A stretch of DNA of 64,000 nucleotides. Source: Amphritea balenae. GTDB lineage: Bacteria; Pseudomonadota; Gammaproteobacteria; Pseudomonadales; Balneatricaceae. Below are positions 1-9,097 of the stretch, in pieces. Location of the stretch: assembly GCF_003858655.1 (NCBI RefSeq), contig NZ_RQXV01000003.1, positions 248,001-312,000 on the forward strand, read 5' to 3'. Below the pieces are notes generated by a model. That model was not told where the DNA came from. It made no database searches and was given only the letters and a program-made list of their open reading frames with translations. Every line of letters starts with the position of its first letter. The first letter of the stretch is position 1. The position numbers were made by a program, and so were the translations under genes.

Positions 1-835
1 GAGAGATGATGCCGATACCCCAGATGGTAGACACCACGACCGCCGCCAGCGGAATCAGTACACCGTAGGCTTTGCGGAAATAAAATATCAGCAGCGCAAT
101 CATGATCAACGCAGTGAACATAAATATTTCGATGATCTGACCCAGGTACTGATAAGCCCAGCCCACTAACATCGGCTGACCGGTCACATGGATTTTAAAA
201 CCAGCGGCGCCTTCATCAGCACGCATCTTTTGAATCGCTTCAAAGGTTTTTACATAGTCCAGCTGACCTTCATTGAGCTGCGCTTTGACCAGTGCCATTT
301 TCATATCAGGGCTGACCAGCGGGCCATAAACACGGGGGTTAGCCACTATATCCTGGCGCAATAATTCAAGATCCAGCTCGCTGATCTCACCACCTTGAGG
401 GTCGTAGTAAGATTCAGAGTTAACATTACCTTCCGGGGTCATCCAGACCTTGCGGGAGTTACGGTGAGTCACACTGGCGACTAAATTGTGGTTGATACCC
501 GGCAGGCTATCTACCGCCTGGGTAACACGATGAATACGTGCCAACGCTTCATTACTAAAGATATCGCCGTTTTCAACCTCAACCCCCACTATGACAACGT
601 TGGCGCCACCGAAGGATTCCTTAATCTCATTATGCAGTTCGATATAGGTATGCTCCTGCGGTAGCAGGTCGGCAAAGTCTGAGTACATCTTTACACCAGG
701 AATCTGGCTGGCAAAGAATAGCGTAATAGCGAGAATCAAGCCGAGAACAACCTTAGGATGATGAAAAATCCGTTCATCCAGGTTATGCAGCATATGGGTG
801 ATTTTATGGGATTGTGCAGATGCTTTATCAGACAT
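1..835 (-). CDS. RND/MMPL-family transporter, C-terminus cut by window edge
   Basis: The reading frame runs off the left edge, so only about 278 N-terminal residues are visible. It begins MSDKASAQSHKITHML, has a first membrane segment (VVLGLILAITLFFASQIPG), a long periplasmic loop, and then a second run of membrane segments starting near IIEIFMFTALIMIALLIFYF. This layout is that of the MMPL/RND exporter family, whose members move lipids or hydrophobic compounds using the proton gradient. An in-frame ATG three codons upstream (844) is an alternative start; a GGA at suitable spacing favours 835. It follows the YCF48-like lipoprotein gene by about 75 bp and probably shares its sigma54 promoter. 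The substrate is unknown; aromatic or lipid export or import is an inference from context. Confidence 0.85.
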   Translation of the reverse strand, partial: MSDKASAQSHKITHMLHNLDERIFHHPKVVLGLILAITLFFASQIPGVKMYSDFADLLPQEHTYIELHNEIKESFGGANVVIVGVEVENGDIFSNEALARIHRVTQAVDSLPGINHNLVASVTHRNSRKVWMTPEGNVNSESYYDPQGGEISELDLELLRQDIVANPRVYGPLVSPDMKMALVKAQLNEGQLDYVKTFEAIQKMRADEGAAGFKIHVTGQPMLVGWAYQYLGQIIEIFMFTALIMIALLIFYFRKAYGVLIPLAAVVVSTIWGIGIIS

Positions 836-909
836 ATCCGTCATTCCAAAATTATTATTGTTAAGTCAGTGCTGTTTTAAAACTCAAAAGCTAATACAGA
901 GCCGACAGC

Positions 910-1923
910 TCAGATATCGACGGTAAAGAGCGCACCCCAGCCGCCGGACACCAGTAGTCGGTTTTCATCAATCTGCTTACCTGCGCGCAGATAAACCGGA
1001 ATTTTAGGTGCCTCTATTCGCACCCACTTTTTATCGAGTTTCTCTAACACTGTGCCGTGATCGCCAAAGGCGAATAGCCGGGTATCATTGGCATAGAAGT
1101 TATAAATTGGGGATTCTGTCGGGGTTTCCTGCTGCTGCCAGGTCTGACCACCATCTGTAGTAGAAAGAATGGTGCCACCCAAGCCTGCTACCCAACCGGT
1201 AGAGGCATTACTGAAGTGGCTACCTAAGGGGAAAAACTCATTAGGAATAGGCTCCTGAAGCGTCCAGTTCTGGCCGCCATCACTGCTGCGGGCCATGAAG
1301 CCAAACTCACCCACTGCAATCGCATTGTCTGAATCAAAAAACTGTAAGCCTGAAATGGTGGCGTCCTCATTCAGACTCAACTCATTCCAACTGGTCCCTT
1401 TATCATGACTACTCATCAGAGTACTGAAGCTACCCATAGCCCAATAGCTGTTATCCGGACCACATGTAACAGAAATCAGACTTTCAGCGGTGGGGATATC
1501 ACTGCTACGCCAGTGCTTACCCTGATCGTCACTGATCCATAACTGATGCTCCATACTCAGCGCAATCAGGCTATTATCCGGACAGGTTTCAACAGCGACA
1601 AAGTTGGGTTTGGATTCAAGCTCCTGTCGTTGCCAGTTCAGTTCAGGTGTAGTACTGGTTAGTACCAGGCCATTGGAACCTACGACAGTCACCACATCTT
1701 TACTGACCGCCAGAGCCTGAAGTTGATCGGTCCGGCGTACTGATTTGTTCTGTTCCTGTTCGATACCCTCCAGATTCAAGGGAGCTTCACAGCCCGTTAA
1801 GACCAATGGCATAGCTATTGTGGCTAACACAGCAGCGGACTTGTTCTTTAAATTAACCAGGTCAGTTAGCTTTTTACATTGCAGACCGGTTTGCAGGAGC
1901 TTTGTTGTATTTATTGCTCTCAT
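910..1923 (-). CDS. YCF48/HCF136-like beta-propeller lipoprotein
   Basis: About 337 residues. The N-terminus carries a lipobox (MPLVLTGC), so the mature protein is probably a lipid-anchored envelope protein. The body consists of repeated BNR/YCF48-type blades with motifs such as SSDGGQNW, STTDGGQTW and SHDKGTSW, typical of the photosystem II stability factor-like family that is common in heterotrophic proteobacteria. In those genomes such proteins are often encoded next to MMPL/RND transporters, as here, so a role as a partner of the transporter is likely but unproven. An in-frame GTG at 1953 would be leaderless with respect to the predicted sigma54 start site (about 1955), so ATG at 1923 was chosen. 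Confidence 0.75.
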   Translation of the reverse strand: MRAINTTKLLQTGLQCKKLTDLVNLKNKSAAVLATIAMPLVLTGCEAPLNLEGIEQEQNKSVRRTDQLQALAVSKDVVTVVGSNGLVLTSTTPELNWQRQELESKPNFVAVETCPDNSLIALSMEHQLWISDDQGKHWRSSDIPTAESLISVTCGPDNSYWAMGSFSTLMSSHDKGTSWNELSLNEDATISGLQFFDSDNAIAVGEFGFMARSSDGGQNWTLQEPIPNEFFPLGSHFSNASTGWVAGLGGTILSTTDGGQTWQQQETPTESPIYNFYANDTRLFAFGDHGTVLEKLDKKWVRIEAPKIPVYLRAGKQIDENRLLVSGGWGALFTVDI

Positions 1924-1965
1924 TATTACGACACCACAGAGTTTTAAAATCACTGCATGTGTAAG

Positions 1966-1981
1966 AGCAACCCTTGTGCCA
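1966..1981 (-). promoter_or_regulatory. Sigma54 -24/-12 promoter for the YCF48/RND pair
   Basis: On the minus strand this reads TGGCACAAGGGTTGCT, with GG and GC dinucleotides 12 bases apart, matching the sigma54 consensus. The predicted transcription start is near 1955, 32 bases before the chosen ATG. It closely resembles the promoters before dmpQ and dmpK in this window. Confidence 0.8.
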
Positions 1982-2235
1982 CATCATGACAAAGATCAAC
2001 ATTTATTTATTTAATCTTTATTTATCATAAACTTAAAGACACTCTCTTGAACTTAATCTGATGCATAAAGTCCCTATCACCTAGGCTATCAAAGAGATCA
2101 TTTTATTAAATAAATAAGCTTTTCAATAAATGCTTAAGCAAATCATCAATCGTTGAATGACAACGTTAACTTTTACAAAGGGAAGGTTTAGAGTCGTCTA
2201 TAAGCGCACGCCATGACCCCATCTACCACAGATCA
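1982..2235. other. AT-rich divergent intergenic region
   Basis: This lies between the sigma54 promoter of the YCF48 gene and the efpL promoter. No gene is visible. It contains a perfect AT-rich palindrome at 2102-2114 and a small inverted repeat (TCAA/TTGA arms) at 2146-2156, about 165 bases upstream of the sigma54 promoter. Either could be an activator site, but neither clearly matches the DmpR/XylR site. Confidence 0.4.
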
Positions 2236-2265
2236 TTGTCAACAGACTCATGAGCTGATTATACT
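2236..2265 (+). promoter_or_regulatory. Sigma70-type promoter of efpL
   Basis: A TTGTCA box at 2236-2241 and a TATACT box at 2260-2265 are separated by 18 bases. They lie about 45 bases before the efpL start codon. Confidence 0.55.
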
Positions 2266-2310
2266 AGCCCTAAACCTCTACCCAGAACTTCTATCCCAGA
2301 GCGATATAAA

Positions 2311-2886
2311 ATGCCAAAAGCCAGTGAAATTAAAAGAAATATGGCCGTCGAAATGAACGGCGAAGCCTATATAGTGCGTGATATCGAGCGGTCTGTGCCA
2401 CAGGGGCGTTCAGGTGGCAGCCTCTATCGTATGCGTATGTATAACGCAGCGACGAATAACAAAATTGATCAAACATTCAAAGATTCCGATATGCTGAATC
2501 TTGCTGACCTGGTTCGTCGTGCGGCTACTTTTTCTTATTCTGATGGCGAAGAATATGTATTCATGGACTCTGAAGATTACTCTTCTTACAGCCTGAATAA
2601 AGACACCATTGAAGATGAGCTGTTGTTCATTACTGAAGAGACCCCCGGGTTACACGTCGTTATCGTAAACGATATTCCGGTGGCACTGGATCTGCCTGGC
2701 GCCGTTGAACTGGAAATTATTGAAACTGATCCATCAATCAAAGGCGGTTCTGCAACAGCCAGAACCAAACCTGCTAAACTGTCTACCGGTTTAACTGTTC
2801 AGGTACCAGAACACATTTCCACCGGTGACCGTATTAAAGTAAACGTTGAAGAACGTAAATTTACCGGCCGGGCTGAAGCTAAGTAA
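2311..2886 (+). CDS. efpL: Elongation factor P-like protein EfpL (YeiP)
   Basis: 191 residues, the usual length of the YeiP branch of the EF-P family. It matches E. coli YeiP along its length, for example [16 protein letters not shown] in the central domain and [18 protein letters not shown] in the C-terminal OB domain. EF-P proteins enter the ribosomal E site and relieve stalling at polyproline and related motifs. The tip of the N-terminal loop carries arginine at residue 33 (PQGRSGG), the same position as the functional arginine of E. coli EfpL, rather than the modified lysine of classical EF-P. It has its own promoter and a strong terminator. It separates the phenol genes from the RND pair but is not obviously connected to either. 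Confidence 0.93.
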   Translation: MPKASEIKRNMAVEMNGEAYIVRDIERSVPQGRSGGSLYRMRMYNAATNNKIDQTFKDSDMLNLADLVRRAATFSYSDGEEYVFMDSEDYSSYSLNKDTIEDELLFITEETPGLHVVIVNDIPVALDLPGAVELEIIETDPSIKGGSATARTKPAKLSTGLTVQVPEHISTGDRIKVNVEERKFTGRAEAK

Positions 2887-2904
2887 GGCTAAAGCAGATT
2901 GCAT

Positions 2905-2930
2905 AAAAAACCTCCATCAGGAGGTTTTTT
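2905..2930. terminator. Bidirectional terminator between efpL and dmpI
   Basis: An 11-bp perfect stem (AAAAAACCTCC with GGAGGTTTTTT) with a 4-base loop. The A and T runs on both sides let it end efpL (+) and the phenol operon (-). Confidence 0.9.
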
Positions 2931-2942
2931 TATGCCTAGCGT

Positions 2943-3134
2943 TTATTTACCAAGCTTTTTGGCAGACTGACCGCCGATACCGAAGTGCTGTTTAGGCATC
3001 TCATTAATCATTACCCGTACACTCTCTTTCGGCGCGTCCAGCGAACTGGCCAGCGCATCACTCACCGCATCGATCATTCGCTCTTTCTGCTCATCGGAGC
3101 GACCTTCCATAATATTTACTGTTACTATCGGCAT
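2943..3134 (-). CDS. dmpI: 4-oxalocrotonate (2-hydroxymuconate) tautomerase
   Basis: 63 codons, the typical size of DmpI/XylH. After removal of the initiator Met, the protein starts with the catalytic base Pro1 (PIVTVNIMEGR) and keeps Arg11. It converts the enol 2-hydroxymuconate to the keto form, 4-oxalocrotonate, which DmpH then decarboxylates. It is the last gene of the meta operon and starts 9 bases after the ABM-domain gene ends. A shared terminator follows. Confidence 0.92.
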   Translation of the reverse strand: MPIVTVNIMEGRSDEQKERMIDAVSDALASSLDAPKESVRVMINEMPKQHFGIGGQSAKKLGK

Positions 3135-3143
3135 TTATTCACC

Positions 3144-3725
3144 TCATTTAAAAAGCCAGCTACGTAAAAGCCGGGTAACCCTGGGCATCACCAGATAGGT
3201 CATTAGTAGCACCTGCAAAATAACAATCACCGCACTCTTTAGCCATAAACCGCTATCCACCAATATCGGTGCCAGCAACAGATTCAGAGAGATAACCAGC
3301 ACATACACAACGCTGATTAATACCAGCGCCATCTTATGGGGTGATGGGTGCTTATTTACCGGTAACTCAGGTAGTTCAAACCAGAATTCAAGACCGGTTC
3401 CACGCTGTACTTCAGCATCTCCCTGCACCAGTCCATCCAGCTTATCGAGCCATTGTCCACGTAACGCTGATGACTCCCAGTTCTGACAGTTTTCATAGCT
3501 ATCAAAACGATAGATCAACACATAGCGGTTCTGAGTCGAGGCCGAAGGGCGCAACACATTACTACCCTGATGACCCGGATAACTGGAAGCGGCTTCAATC
3601 ACCCCTGAAATCCAGGCCTCGTAAGCAGTTTCACAACCCGGCATCACCTGACGGGAGATACTGACAGTGACCGGACCTTCCTGACCCGGTTCTGTCAGCT
3701 GTTTCTGAATACAACTATCAGTCAT
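3144..3725 (-). CDS. ABM-domain protein with C-terminal membrane segments
   Basis: About 193 residues in two parts. Residues 18-110 resemble an antibiotic biosynthesis monooxygenase (ABM, dimeric ferredoxin-like) domain, with VTVSISRQVMPGCETAYEAW and NRYVLIYRFDSYENCQNW. Residues 130-190 contain two hydrophobic segments (MALVLISVVYVLVISLNLLLAP and SAVIVILQVLLMTYLVM). ABM proteins include cofactor-free quinol oxygenases but also many of unknown role. It lies between dmpH and dmpI, a place empty in the classic dmp operon, so it is probably co-transcribed with the pathway. ATG at 3725 was preferred to an adjacent GTG. The biochemical function is not known. Confidence 0.7.
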   Translation of the reverse strand: MTDSCIQKQLTEPGQEGPVTVSISRQVMPGCETAYEAWISGVIEAASSYPGHQGSNVLRPSASTQNRYVLIYRFDSYENCQNWESSALRGQWLDKLDGLVQGDAEVQRGTGLEFWFELPELPVNKHPSPHKMALVLISVVYVLVISLNLLLAPILVDSGLWLKSAVIVILQVLLMTYLVMPRVTRLLRSWLFK

Positions 3726-3754
3726 CACAACTTACCAAACATATAATTCTGCCG

Positions 3755-3892
3755 CGTAGCCAGGATTGACGCTTGAGTACAAGGCAAAGCTCTTTGAGAT
3801 AGCGCAGTCACAGTCCCCTTGTGGGGTTACAACTGTAAATGAGCATTTCGAAAAGAGCTTTAACACAGCAATCAAGTGTACAGACGGCTACG
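3755..3892. repeat. Long imperfect palindromic repeat, copy 1
   Basis: The ends are CGTAGCC and GGCTACG. Inside are paired AAAGCTCTTT and AAAGAGCTTT arms, and a small CCCC/GGGG hairpin near the centre. The core words GATAGCG-AG, TGTAAATGAGCAT and TTTAACAC recur in a similar order at 37644-37745 (GAAATAGCGGAG, TGTAAGTGAGCAT, TTTAACGC). This marks two members of a dispersed intergenic family. This copy lies inside the meta operon between dmpH and the ABM gene. Confidence 0.65.
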
Positions 3893-3900
3893 ATCAGAAC

Positions 3901-4707
3901 TTATTCAAACTTGCCCGAAATTGATCCCAGATCCTGATAACGCACACAGAATGAGTCACCTTTATTCACTTGTACCGCTGCAGTAATCGCACCGATCATA
4001 ATGAAGGAACCCGCAGGCAACTCTTCGCCCCGCTCACCCAGCATATTCGCCAGCATCGCAACAGACGCAGCAGGATGTCCCAGTACCGCAGCACCGGCAC
4101 CCAACTCAACTACTTCACCATTCACTTCCATCACCACCCCCAGATTTTTCAAATCAAGGTCGGCAACATCAGCCATCCGGCCGCCGGTAATAAAGCGTGC
4201 AGAGGAGGAGTTATCAGCAATAACCGATTTCAGATCAAACTTAAAATCCCGGTAACGGGAGTCGATTACTTCGACCGCAGGCATCACGAAGTCCGTCGCC
4301 CGCAACACATCACCGATATGTATACCCGGACCTTTTAATGGTGCTTTTGTCACAAACGCCAGCTCCGCTTCGATCTTTGGATGAATCAATTCATCATGCT
4401 TAATCGTTCCGCCATCGGGTACCGAGAAATAATCAGCAAGAAAACCATAACAAGGATGCTCAACCCCCATCTGCGACATCTTAGCCCAGGAGGTCAGTCC
4501 CATTTTCATACCGACAATTTTATTACCGCGTTCTTCCTTACGACGACGGATCTCCCATTGAATATCAAAGGCATCCTCGTACGTCATATCAGGAAAATCA
4601 TTAGTAATCTTGGTGACATCGTAGGCTTGCAATTCAGCATTTTCCAGGTGAATTGCCAGCTCTTCGATCTGTAATTTTGTTAGTGTATTACCTTTAGTAT
4701 CAGCCAT
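3901..4707 (-). CDS. dmpH: 4-oxalocrotonate decarboxylase
   Basis: 268 residues, as expected for DmpH/XylI. It belongs to the fumarylacetoacetate hydrolase-like hydratase/decarboxylase family, with the metal-binding stretch HPKIEAELAFVTKAPL and the later MPAVEVIDSRY. It is a paralogue of DmpE encoded 2 kb upstream; order in the operon (F, G, H) and the KIEAELAF form identify it as the decarboxylase. It makes 2-oxopent-4-enoate and CO2 from 4-oxalocrotonate and normally forms a complex with DmpE. Its start codon overlaps the dmpG stop by one base, indicating translational coupling. Confidence 0.9.
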   Translation of the reverse strand: MADTKGNTLTKLQIEELAIHLENAELQAYDVTKITNDFPDMTYEDAFDIQWEIRRRKEERGNKIVGMKMGLTSWAKMSQMGVEHPCYGFLADYFSVPDGGTIKHDELIHPKIEAELAFVTKAPLKGPGIHIGDVLRATDFVMPAVEVIDSRYRDFKFDLKSVIADNSSSARFITGGRMADVADLDLKNLGVVMEVNGEVVELGAGAAVLGHPAASVAMLANMLGERGEELPAGSFIMIGAITAAVQVNKGDSFCVRYQDLGSISGKFE

Positions 4708-5735
4708 TAGACCAACCCTTTCTCTTTAGCCATTGTCAGAGCCAGGTCTTCAATCATATCTTCCTGACCACCTACCGTACCGCGACGACCCAGCTCCACC
4801 AGCAAGTCCCGCGCCTGAATGCCGTACTTAGCTTCCGCCCGTTTGGCAAACAGCAGGAACGAACTATAAACACCGGCATAGCCCAGTGTCAGCGCATCCC
4901 GGTCGAGACGGATCGGATGATCCATCATCGGTACAACAAGATCTTCAGCAACATCCATAATCTTATACAGATCGATGCCGTGATCCGCTTCCATCCGTTC
5001 CAGCACTGCGACAAACACTTCCAATGGTGTATTACCAGCACCCGCACCAAGCCCGGCGACAGAACCATCAATCCGGTTCGCCCCTGCTTCAACCGCTGCA
5101 ATGGAGTTAGCTACCCCCATCCCCAGGTTATGGTGACCGTGGAAGCCGAGCTCCGTATTCGAATTCAGTTCGGCACGTAGTAAACCGATCTTTTGCTTTA
5201 CCTCTTCCGGCAGCATGTAACCGGCGGAGTCCGTGCAGTAGATACAATTAGCACCGTAGTTCTCCATCAGTTTCGCCTGCTCCAGAATTTTTTCTGGCGA
5301 CACCATATGCGCCATCATCAGGAAGCCGACGGTGTCCATCTCCATCTTCGCCGCCATACCTATATGCTGTTCCGATACATCGGCTTCGGTACAGTGGGTA
5401 GCAACCCGGATGGTATTTACCCCCAGATCCTTCGCCATTTTCAGATGATCAACAGTACCGATACCCGGCAACAGCAGTGCCGATATTTTGGCATTTTTCA
5501 TCTTCGGAATTACTGCAGAAAGATACTCTTCATCGCTGTGAGCCGGAAACCCATAGTTCAAAGATGCACCGCCCAGGCCATCACCATGAGTGACTTCGAT
5601 CAACGGCATACCCGCTTCATCCAGACCCGTAGCGATACTCACCATCTCATCCAGCGAAATTTGATGACGCTTGGCATGCATGCCGTCACGCAAGCTCATA
5701 TCATGAAGGGTGACCTTCTTACCTTGTATACTCAT
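4707..5735 (-). CDS. dmpG: 4-hydroxy-2-oxovalerate aldolase
   Basis: About 342 residues of the HMG-CoA lyase-like TIM-barrel aldolase family. The N-terminal [15 protein letters not shown] contains the metal-binding aspartate and catalytic arginine, and [15 protein letters not shown] supplies the metal-binding histidines. It splits 4-hydroxy-2-oxovalerate into pyruvate and acetaldehyde and channels the aldehyde to DmpF in a bifunctional complex. A GGAGG sequence 7 bases before the ATG at 5735 decides the start over an adjacent GTG. It follows dmpF by 14 bases. Confidence 0.95.
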   Translation of the reverse strand: MSIQGKKVTLHDMSLRDGMHAKRHQISLDEMVSIATGLDEAGMPLIEVTHGDGLGGASLNYGFPAHSDEEYLSAVIPKMKNAKISALLLPGIGTVDHLKMAKDLGVNTIRVATHCTEADVSEQHIGMAAKMEMDTVGFLMMAHMVSPEKILEQAKLMENYGANCIYCTDSAGYMLPEEVKQKIGLLRAELNSNTELGFHGHHNLGMGVANSIAAVEAGANRIDGSVAGLGAGAGNTPLEVFVAVLERMEADHGIDLYKIMDVAEDLVVPMMDHPIRLDRDALTLGYAGVYSSFLLFAKRAEAKYGIQARDLLVELGRRGTVGGQEDMIEDLALTMAKEKGLV

Positions 5736-5749
5736 CACTTATCCTCCAC

Positions 5750-6658
5750 TTATCTAGCTGGCAGTTCGATGCTGCCCGCTTTCACTTCTTCAGCAAACAT
5801 CTCAGCGGTACGCAGGCCCGCAGCGGTCATAATATCCAGATTACCGGCATACTTAGGCAGGAAGTCGCCCAGACCTTCAACCTCCATAAATACCGATACT
5901 TTATTGCCATCAAATACAGGACCGTTAACCAGCTTGTATCCCGGCACATACTTCTGAACTTCTTTCACCATCTGCTTAACAGATGCAGTAATAGCGGCCT
6001 GATCGGGGGTGTCGGTCGTCTGGCAGTGAATAGTGTCACGCATCATCAACGGCGGTTCCGCCGGGTTGATAATAATGATCGCCTTACCTTGCTTAGCCCC
6101 ACCTACTTTTTCGACGGCGCCTGAGGTTGTGCGGGTAAACTCATCGATGTTCTGACGGGTACCCGGGCCTACGGAACGTGAGGAAACAGTCGCGACGATT
6201 TCGCCATACTCGACTTCCTGCACCTGAGACACCGCTGCGACCATCGGGATGGTGGCCTGGCCACCGCAAGTTACCATGTTGACATTCATTTCCAGATTTT
6301 TAGCATGGTCAGCCAGGTTGACCGGTGGTACACAGAAGGGCCCTATTGCTGCTGGTGTCAGGTCGATCATAATCACACCCAACTCATTCAGTTTACGGCT
6401 GTTTTCCGCGTGGACATATGCCGATGTAGCATCGAACGCAACCCGGATATCATCGTCTAGCACGTGAGGTATCAAACCATCTACACCGGTTGTCGACACC
6501 TTCAGACCAAACTCTTTGGCCCGCTTCAGACCTTCAGAATCCGGATCAATACCGACCATCCAAACCGGCTCAATCCAGTCGGATCGCATCATCTTCATCA
6601 ACAGATCGGTACCTATATTGCCGGGCCCGATAATGGCGGCTTTCAATTTCTTAGTCAT
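5750..6658 (-). CDS. dmpF: Acetaldehyde dehydrogenase (acylating)
   Basis: 302 residues. The N-terminus has a Rossmann nucleotide-binding motif ([12 protein letters not shown], residues 8-19), and the catalytic cysteine is Cys131 in [13 protein letters not shown]. It oxidises acetaldehyde to acetyl-CoA with NAD+ and CoA and works in complex with the DmpG aldolase, so the last two steps of catechol breakdown feed central metabolism directly. The AGGAAAGAG ribosome-binding site is well placed. Length and gene order match the Pseudomonas dmp operon. Confidence 0.95.
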   Translation of the reverse strand: MTKKLKAAIIGPGNIGTDLLMKMMRSDWIEPVWMVGIDPDSEGLKRAKEFGLKVSTTGVDGLIPHVLDDDIRVAFDATSAYVHAENSRKLNELGVIMIDLTPAAIGPFCVPPVNLADHAKNLEMNVNMVTCGGQATIPMVAAVSQVQEVEYGEIVATVSSRSVGPGTRQNIDEFTRTTSGAVEKVGGAKQGKAIIIINPAEPPLMMRDTIHCQTTDTPDQAAITASVKQMVKEVQKYVPGYKLVNGPVFDGNKVSVFMEVEGLGDFLPKYAGNLDIMTAAGLRTAEMFAEEVKAGSIELPAR

Positions 6659-6714
6659 ACTCTCTTTCCTAACTTATTCGATGCTGCTCAGTTACGATTC
6701 AGGTAAAACGCAAC

Positions 6715-7500
6715 TTAGGTAAAACGCACTGAGGCAGAACCGATACCACCAATAGATACCCGCATAAAATCACCCGCCTTCACCGGCTCAAGCGGCACCA
6801 GCGAGCCGGACAGAATAACCTCGCCTGCTTTCAGCGGGATGCCAAACTGACCCAGAGTGTTGGCCAGCCAGGCAACACAGTTAACCGGACTTCCTAACGC
6901 AGCCGCACCCGCACCGGTCGAGATAATTTCACCATTCTTCTCCACCACCATGCCGCAGGTAGCCAGATCCACTTTACGAGGGTCTACTGCCTGATCTCCC
7001 AGAATAAACAGACCACAAGAAGCATTATCCGCAACGGTATCCTGAATCTTGATCTGCCAGTCTTCGATACGGGAATCCACTACTTCAAAGCAGGGCAGTA
7101 CACAGTCAGTCGCCGCCAACACATCCGCGTTAGTGACACCCGGACCAATCAGATCTTTTTTCAGAATGAAAGCGATCTCACCTTCTGCTTTAGGTTGAAT
7201 CAGCTGCTCGCTGATCGGCATTTCCTGACCTTCTGAAAACGCCATTTTGTCGGTCAGATAGCCGAAATCAGGCTGATGAACATTGAGCATGTTCTGCACC
7301 GCTTTCGAGGTAACACCGATCTTCTTTCCGATAATACGTTCGCCGGCAGCAACCCGCCGTTCGATCATGCGCAGGGAGATGTGGTAAGCATCATCAACGG
7401 TGATATCGTCGTAACGCTCGGTAAATGGGCGCAGCGTTTGTTGCTCAGTCATCGCCTGAAAAAGCTCATCACCGCACTGAATAATCTGTTCTTTATTCAT
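6715..7500 (-). CDS. dmpE: 2-oxopent-4-enoate hydratase
   Basis: 261 residues, the same length as DmpE. Family motifs include QPKAEGEIAFILKKDL (metal ligands) and LPCFEVVDSRIEDW. It adds water to 2-oxopent-4-enoate to form 4-hydroxy-2-oxovalerate, the DmpG substrate, and is related to DmpH encoded downstream. In the classic operon dmpD precedes this gene; here the next gene upstream is dmpC, 80 bases away, with no trace of dmpD. Confidence 0.92.
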   Translation of the reverse strand: MNKEQIIQCGDELFQAMTEQQTLRPFTERYDDITVDDAYHISLRMIERRVAAGERIIGKKIGVTSKAVQNMLNVHQPDFGYLTDKMAFSEGQEMPISEQLIQPKAEGEIAFILKKDLIGPGVTNADVLAATDCVLPCFEVVDSRIEDWQIKIQDTVADNASCGLFILGDQAVDPRKVDLATCGMVVEKNGEIISTGAGAAALGSPVNCVAWLANTLGQFGIPLKAGEVILSGSLVPLEPVKAGDFMRVSIGGIGSASVRFT

Positions 7501-7580
7501 AATCTATTCCTAGAACTGTAAACGCTTCCGCATAACCATCTGATGCAATCATCCAGGCTATGAAGAGCTGTCATTTTTTC

Positions 7581-9041
7581 TTACAACTTGATGCAGACAT
7601 TCTTTGTCTCGGTATAAAACTCAAGACCATGCACACCGCCTTCCCGACCAATCCCAGACTCTTTCGCACCGCCGAAAGCGGTTCGCAGATCGCGCAAGAA
7701 CCAGCTATTTACCCAGGCTAAACCGACATCCATCGCCTCAGCCACGCGCACCGCACGAGAACTATTTTCAGTCCAGATGGTGGCTGCCAATCCATACTTG
7801 GTATCGTTAGCCAGTTCGATCACTTCCTCTTCGCTATCAAACGGGCGGATATGGCAACAAGGGCCAAAAATCTCTTCATTAACAACCCGGGCATCATCGG
7901 CAAGTCCGGTCCAGATGGTCGGTTCAACCCAGGCTCCATCATTCAGATCGGCGCCCATTTCCGGAATGCCTCCACCGATAACCACCTGCGCGCCCTCTTC
8001 AACCGCAAGGTTGTAATAGGAAAGTACTTTCTCTTTATGCTCCAGGCTCACTAACGGACCAAAATCCACTTGTGGATCTTCCGGGCGGCCCAGCTTGAGA
8101 TTTTCAACCCCTTGCTTCAAACGCTGCACAAACTCTTCAAAAATCGGGCGTTCCACGTATACCCGCTCGGTACCCAGACAGACCTGACCGCAGTTCACAA
8201 ATGCTGAACGCATGGTGCCCTCGATCGCTTTATCCATATCGCAATCGGCAAATACAATGCCTGGATTCTTACCACCTAGCTCCATAGAGATATTACGTAA
8301 CCCCACAGATGCAGCCCGCATAATGGTTTCACCCGTACTGGTCTCACCGGTAAAAGTGATCGCATCTACGCCCGGATGGGCTGTCAGGAATGCACCGGCG
8401 GAATCACCACCAAACCCATGTACAACGTTATATACACCGGCTGGAACACCGCATTCATTCATCACTTCACCCAGCAACGTTGCCGTCGCAGGCGTTTCTT
8501 CGGAAGGCTTAACAACCACCGCATTTCCGCAAGCAAGCGCAGGACCAACCTTGAAGGTCATCAACAACAACGGCAGATTCCAGGGGCTGATAACAGCGAT
8601 TACCCCTTTCGGCTTTCGATGGCCATAGTTCAGCGCCCCTTTACCATCCGGGGTATCCAGCTTGAACGCTTCGGTTGGATGGTTAGCCAGGGTCTCAGAG
8701 AACGCTTTAAAGTTTGCCGCGCCCCGGGGAATATCGATATGAGACGCCACTTTGCGAGGTTTACCCGTATCCTTACATTCAGCATCGAGGAACTCATCAA
8801 AACGCACATTAATTCGATCAGCAACCTGGTTTAGTATCTCGATACGCTGTGCCTGAGTCATCTTGCCCCAAGGCCCTTTCATCGCAGCTTTAGCTGCCTC
8901 AACCGCAGCATCTACTTCGGGTTTACCTGCTTCGTGAACCTTGCCAATCAGGCTGTTATCCACCGGATTACGATTTTCGAAGGTTTTGCCGCTCTGGGTG
9001 GTAACAAACTCACCGTTTATAAAATTTTTGAATTCATTCAT
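7581..9041 (-). CDS. dmpC: 2-hydroxymuconic semialdehyde dehydrogenase
   Basis: 486 residues of the aldehyde dehydrogenase superfamily. The catalytic glutamate is Glu254 (MELGGKNPG) and the nucleophile Cys288 (NCGQVCLG). NAD-binding residues are in SPWNLPLLL. It oxidises the ring-cleavage product of catechol to 2-hydroxymuconate, the first step of the oxalocrotonate branch. Because no hydrolase gene (dmpD) is present, this is the only visible exit for the semialdehyde. It lies 138 bases downstream of dmpB, and that gap holds two strong hairpins. Confidence 0.95.
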   Translation of the reverse strand: MNEFKNFINGEFVTTQSGKTFENRNPVDNSLIGKVHEAGKPEVDAAVEAAKAAMKGPWGKMTQAQRIEILNQVADRINVRFDEFLDAECKDTGKPRKVASHIDIPRGAANFKAFSETLANHPTEAFKLDTPDGKGALNYGHRKPKGVIAVISPWNLPLLLMTFKVGPALACGNAVVVKPSEETPATATLLGEVMNECGVPAGVYNVVHGFGGDSAGAFLTAHPGVDAITFTGETSTGETIMRAASVGLRNISMELGGKNPGIVFADCDMDKAIEGTMRSAFVNCGQVCLGTERVYVERPIFEEFVQRLKQGVENLKLGRPEDPQVDFGPLVSLEHKEKVLSYYNLAVEEGAQVVIGGGIPEMGADLNDGAWVEPTIWTGLADDARVVNEEIFGPCCHIRPFDSEEEVIELANDTKYGLAATIWTENSSRAVRVAEAMDVGLAWVNSWFLRDLRTAFGGAKESGIGREGGVHGLEFYTETKNVCIKL

Positions 9042-9097
9042 CTTTAATTCTCGCTAGCATGTGGCAATCCATTTCAAACCGTAGTTACCGACAAGCA

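Noticed and set aside
5193-5957. A 254-residue plus-strand frame opposite dmpG
   Set aside because: Rich in His, Arg and Thr as expected for an antisense shadow; dmpG and dmpF on the other strand are certain.
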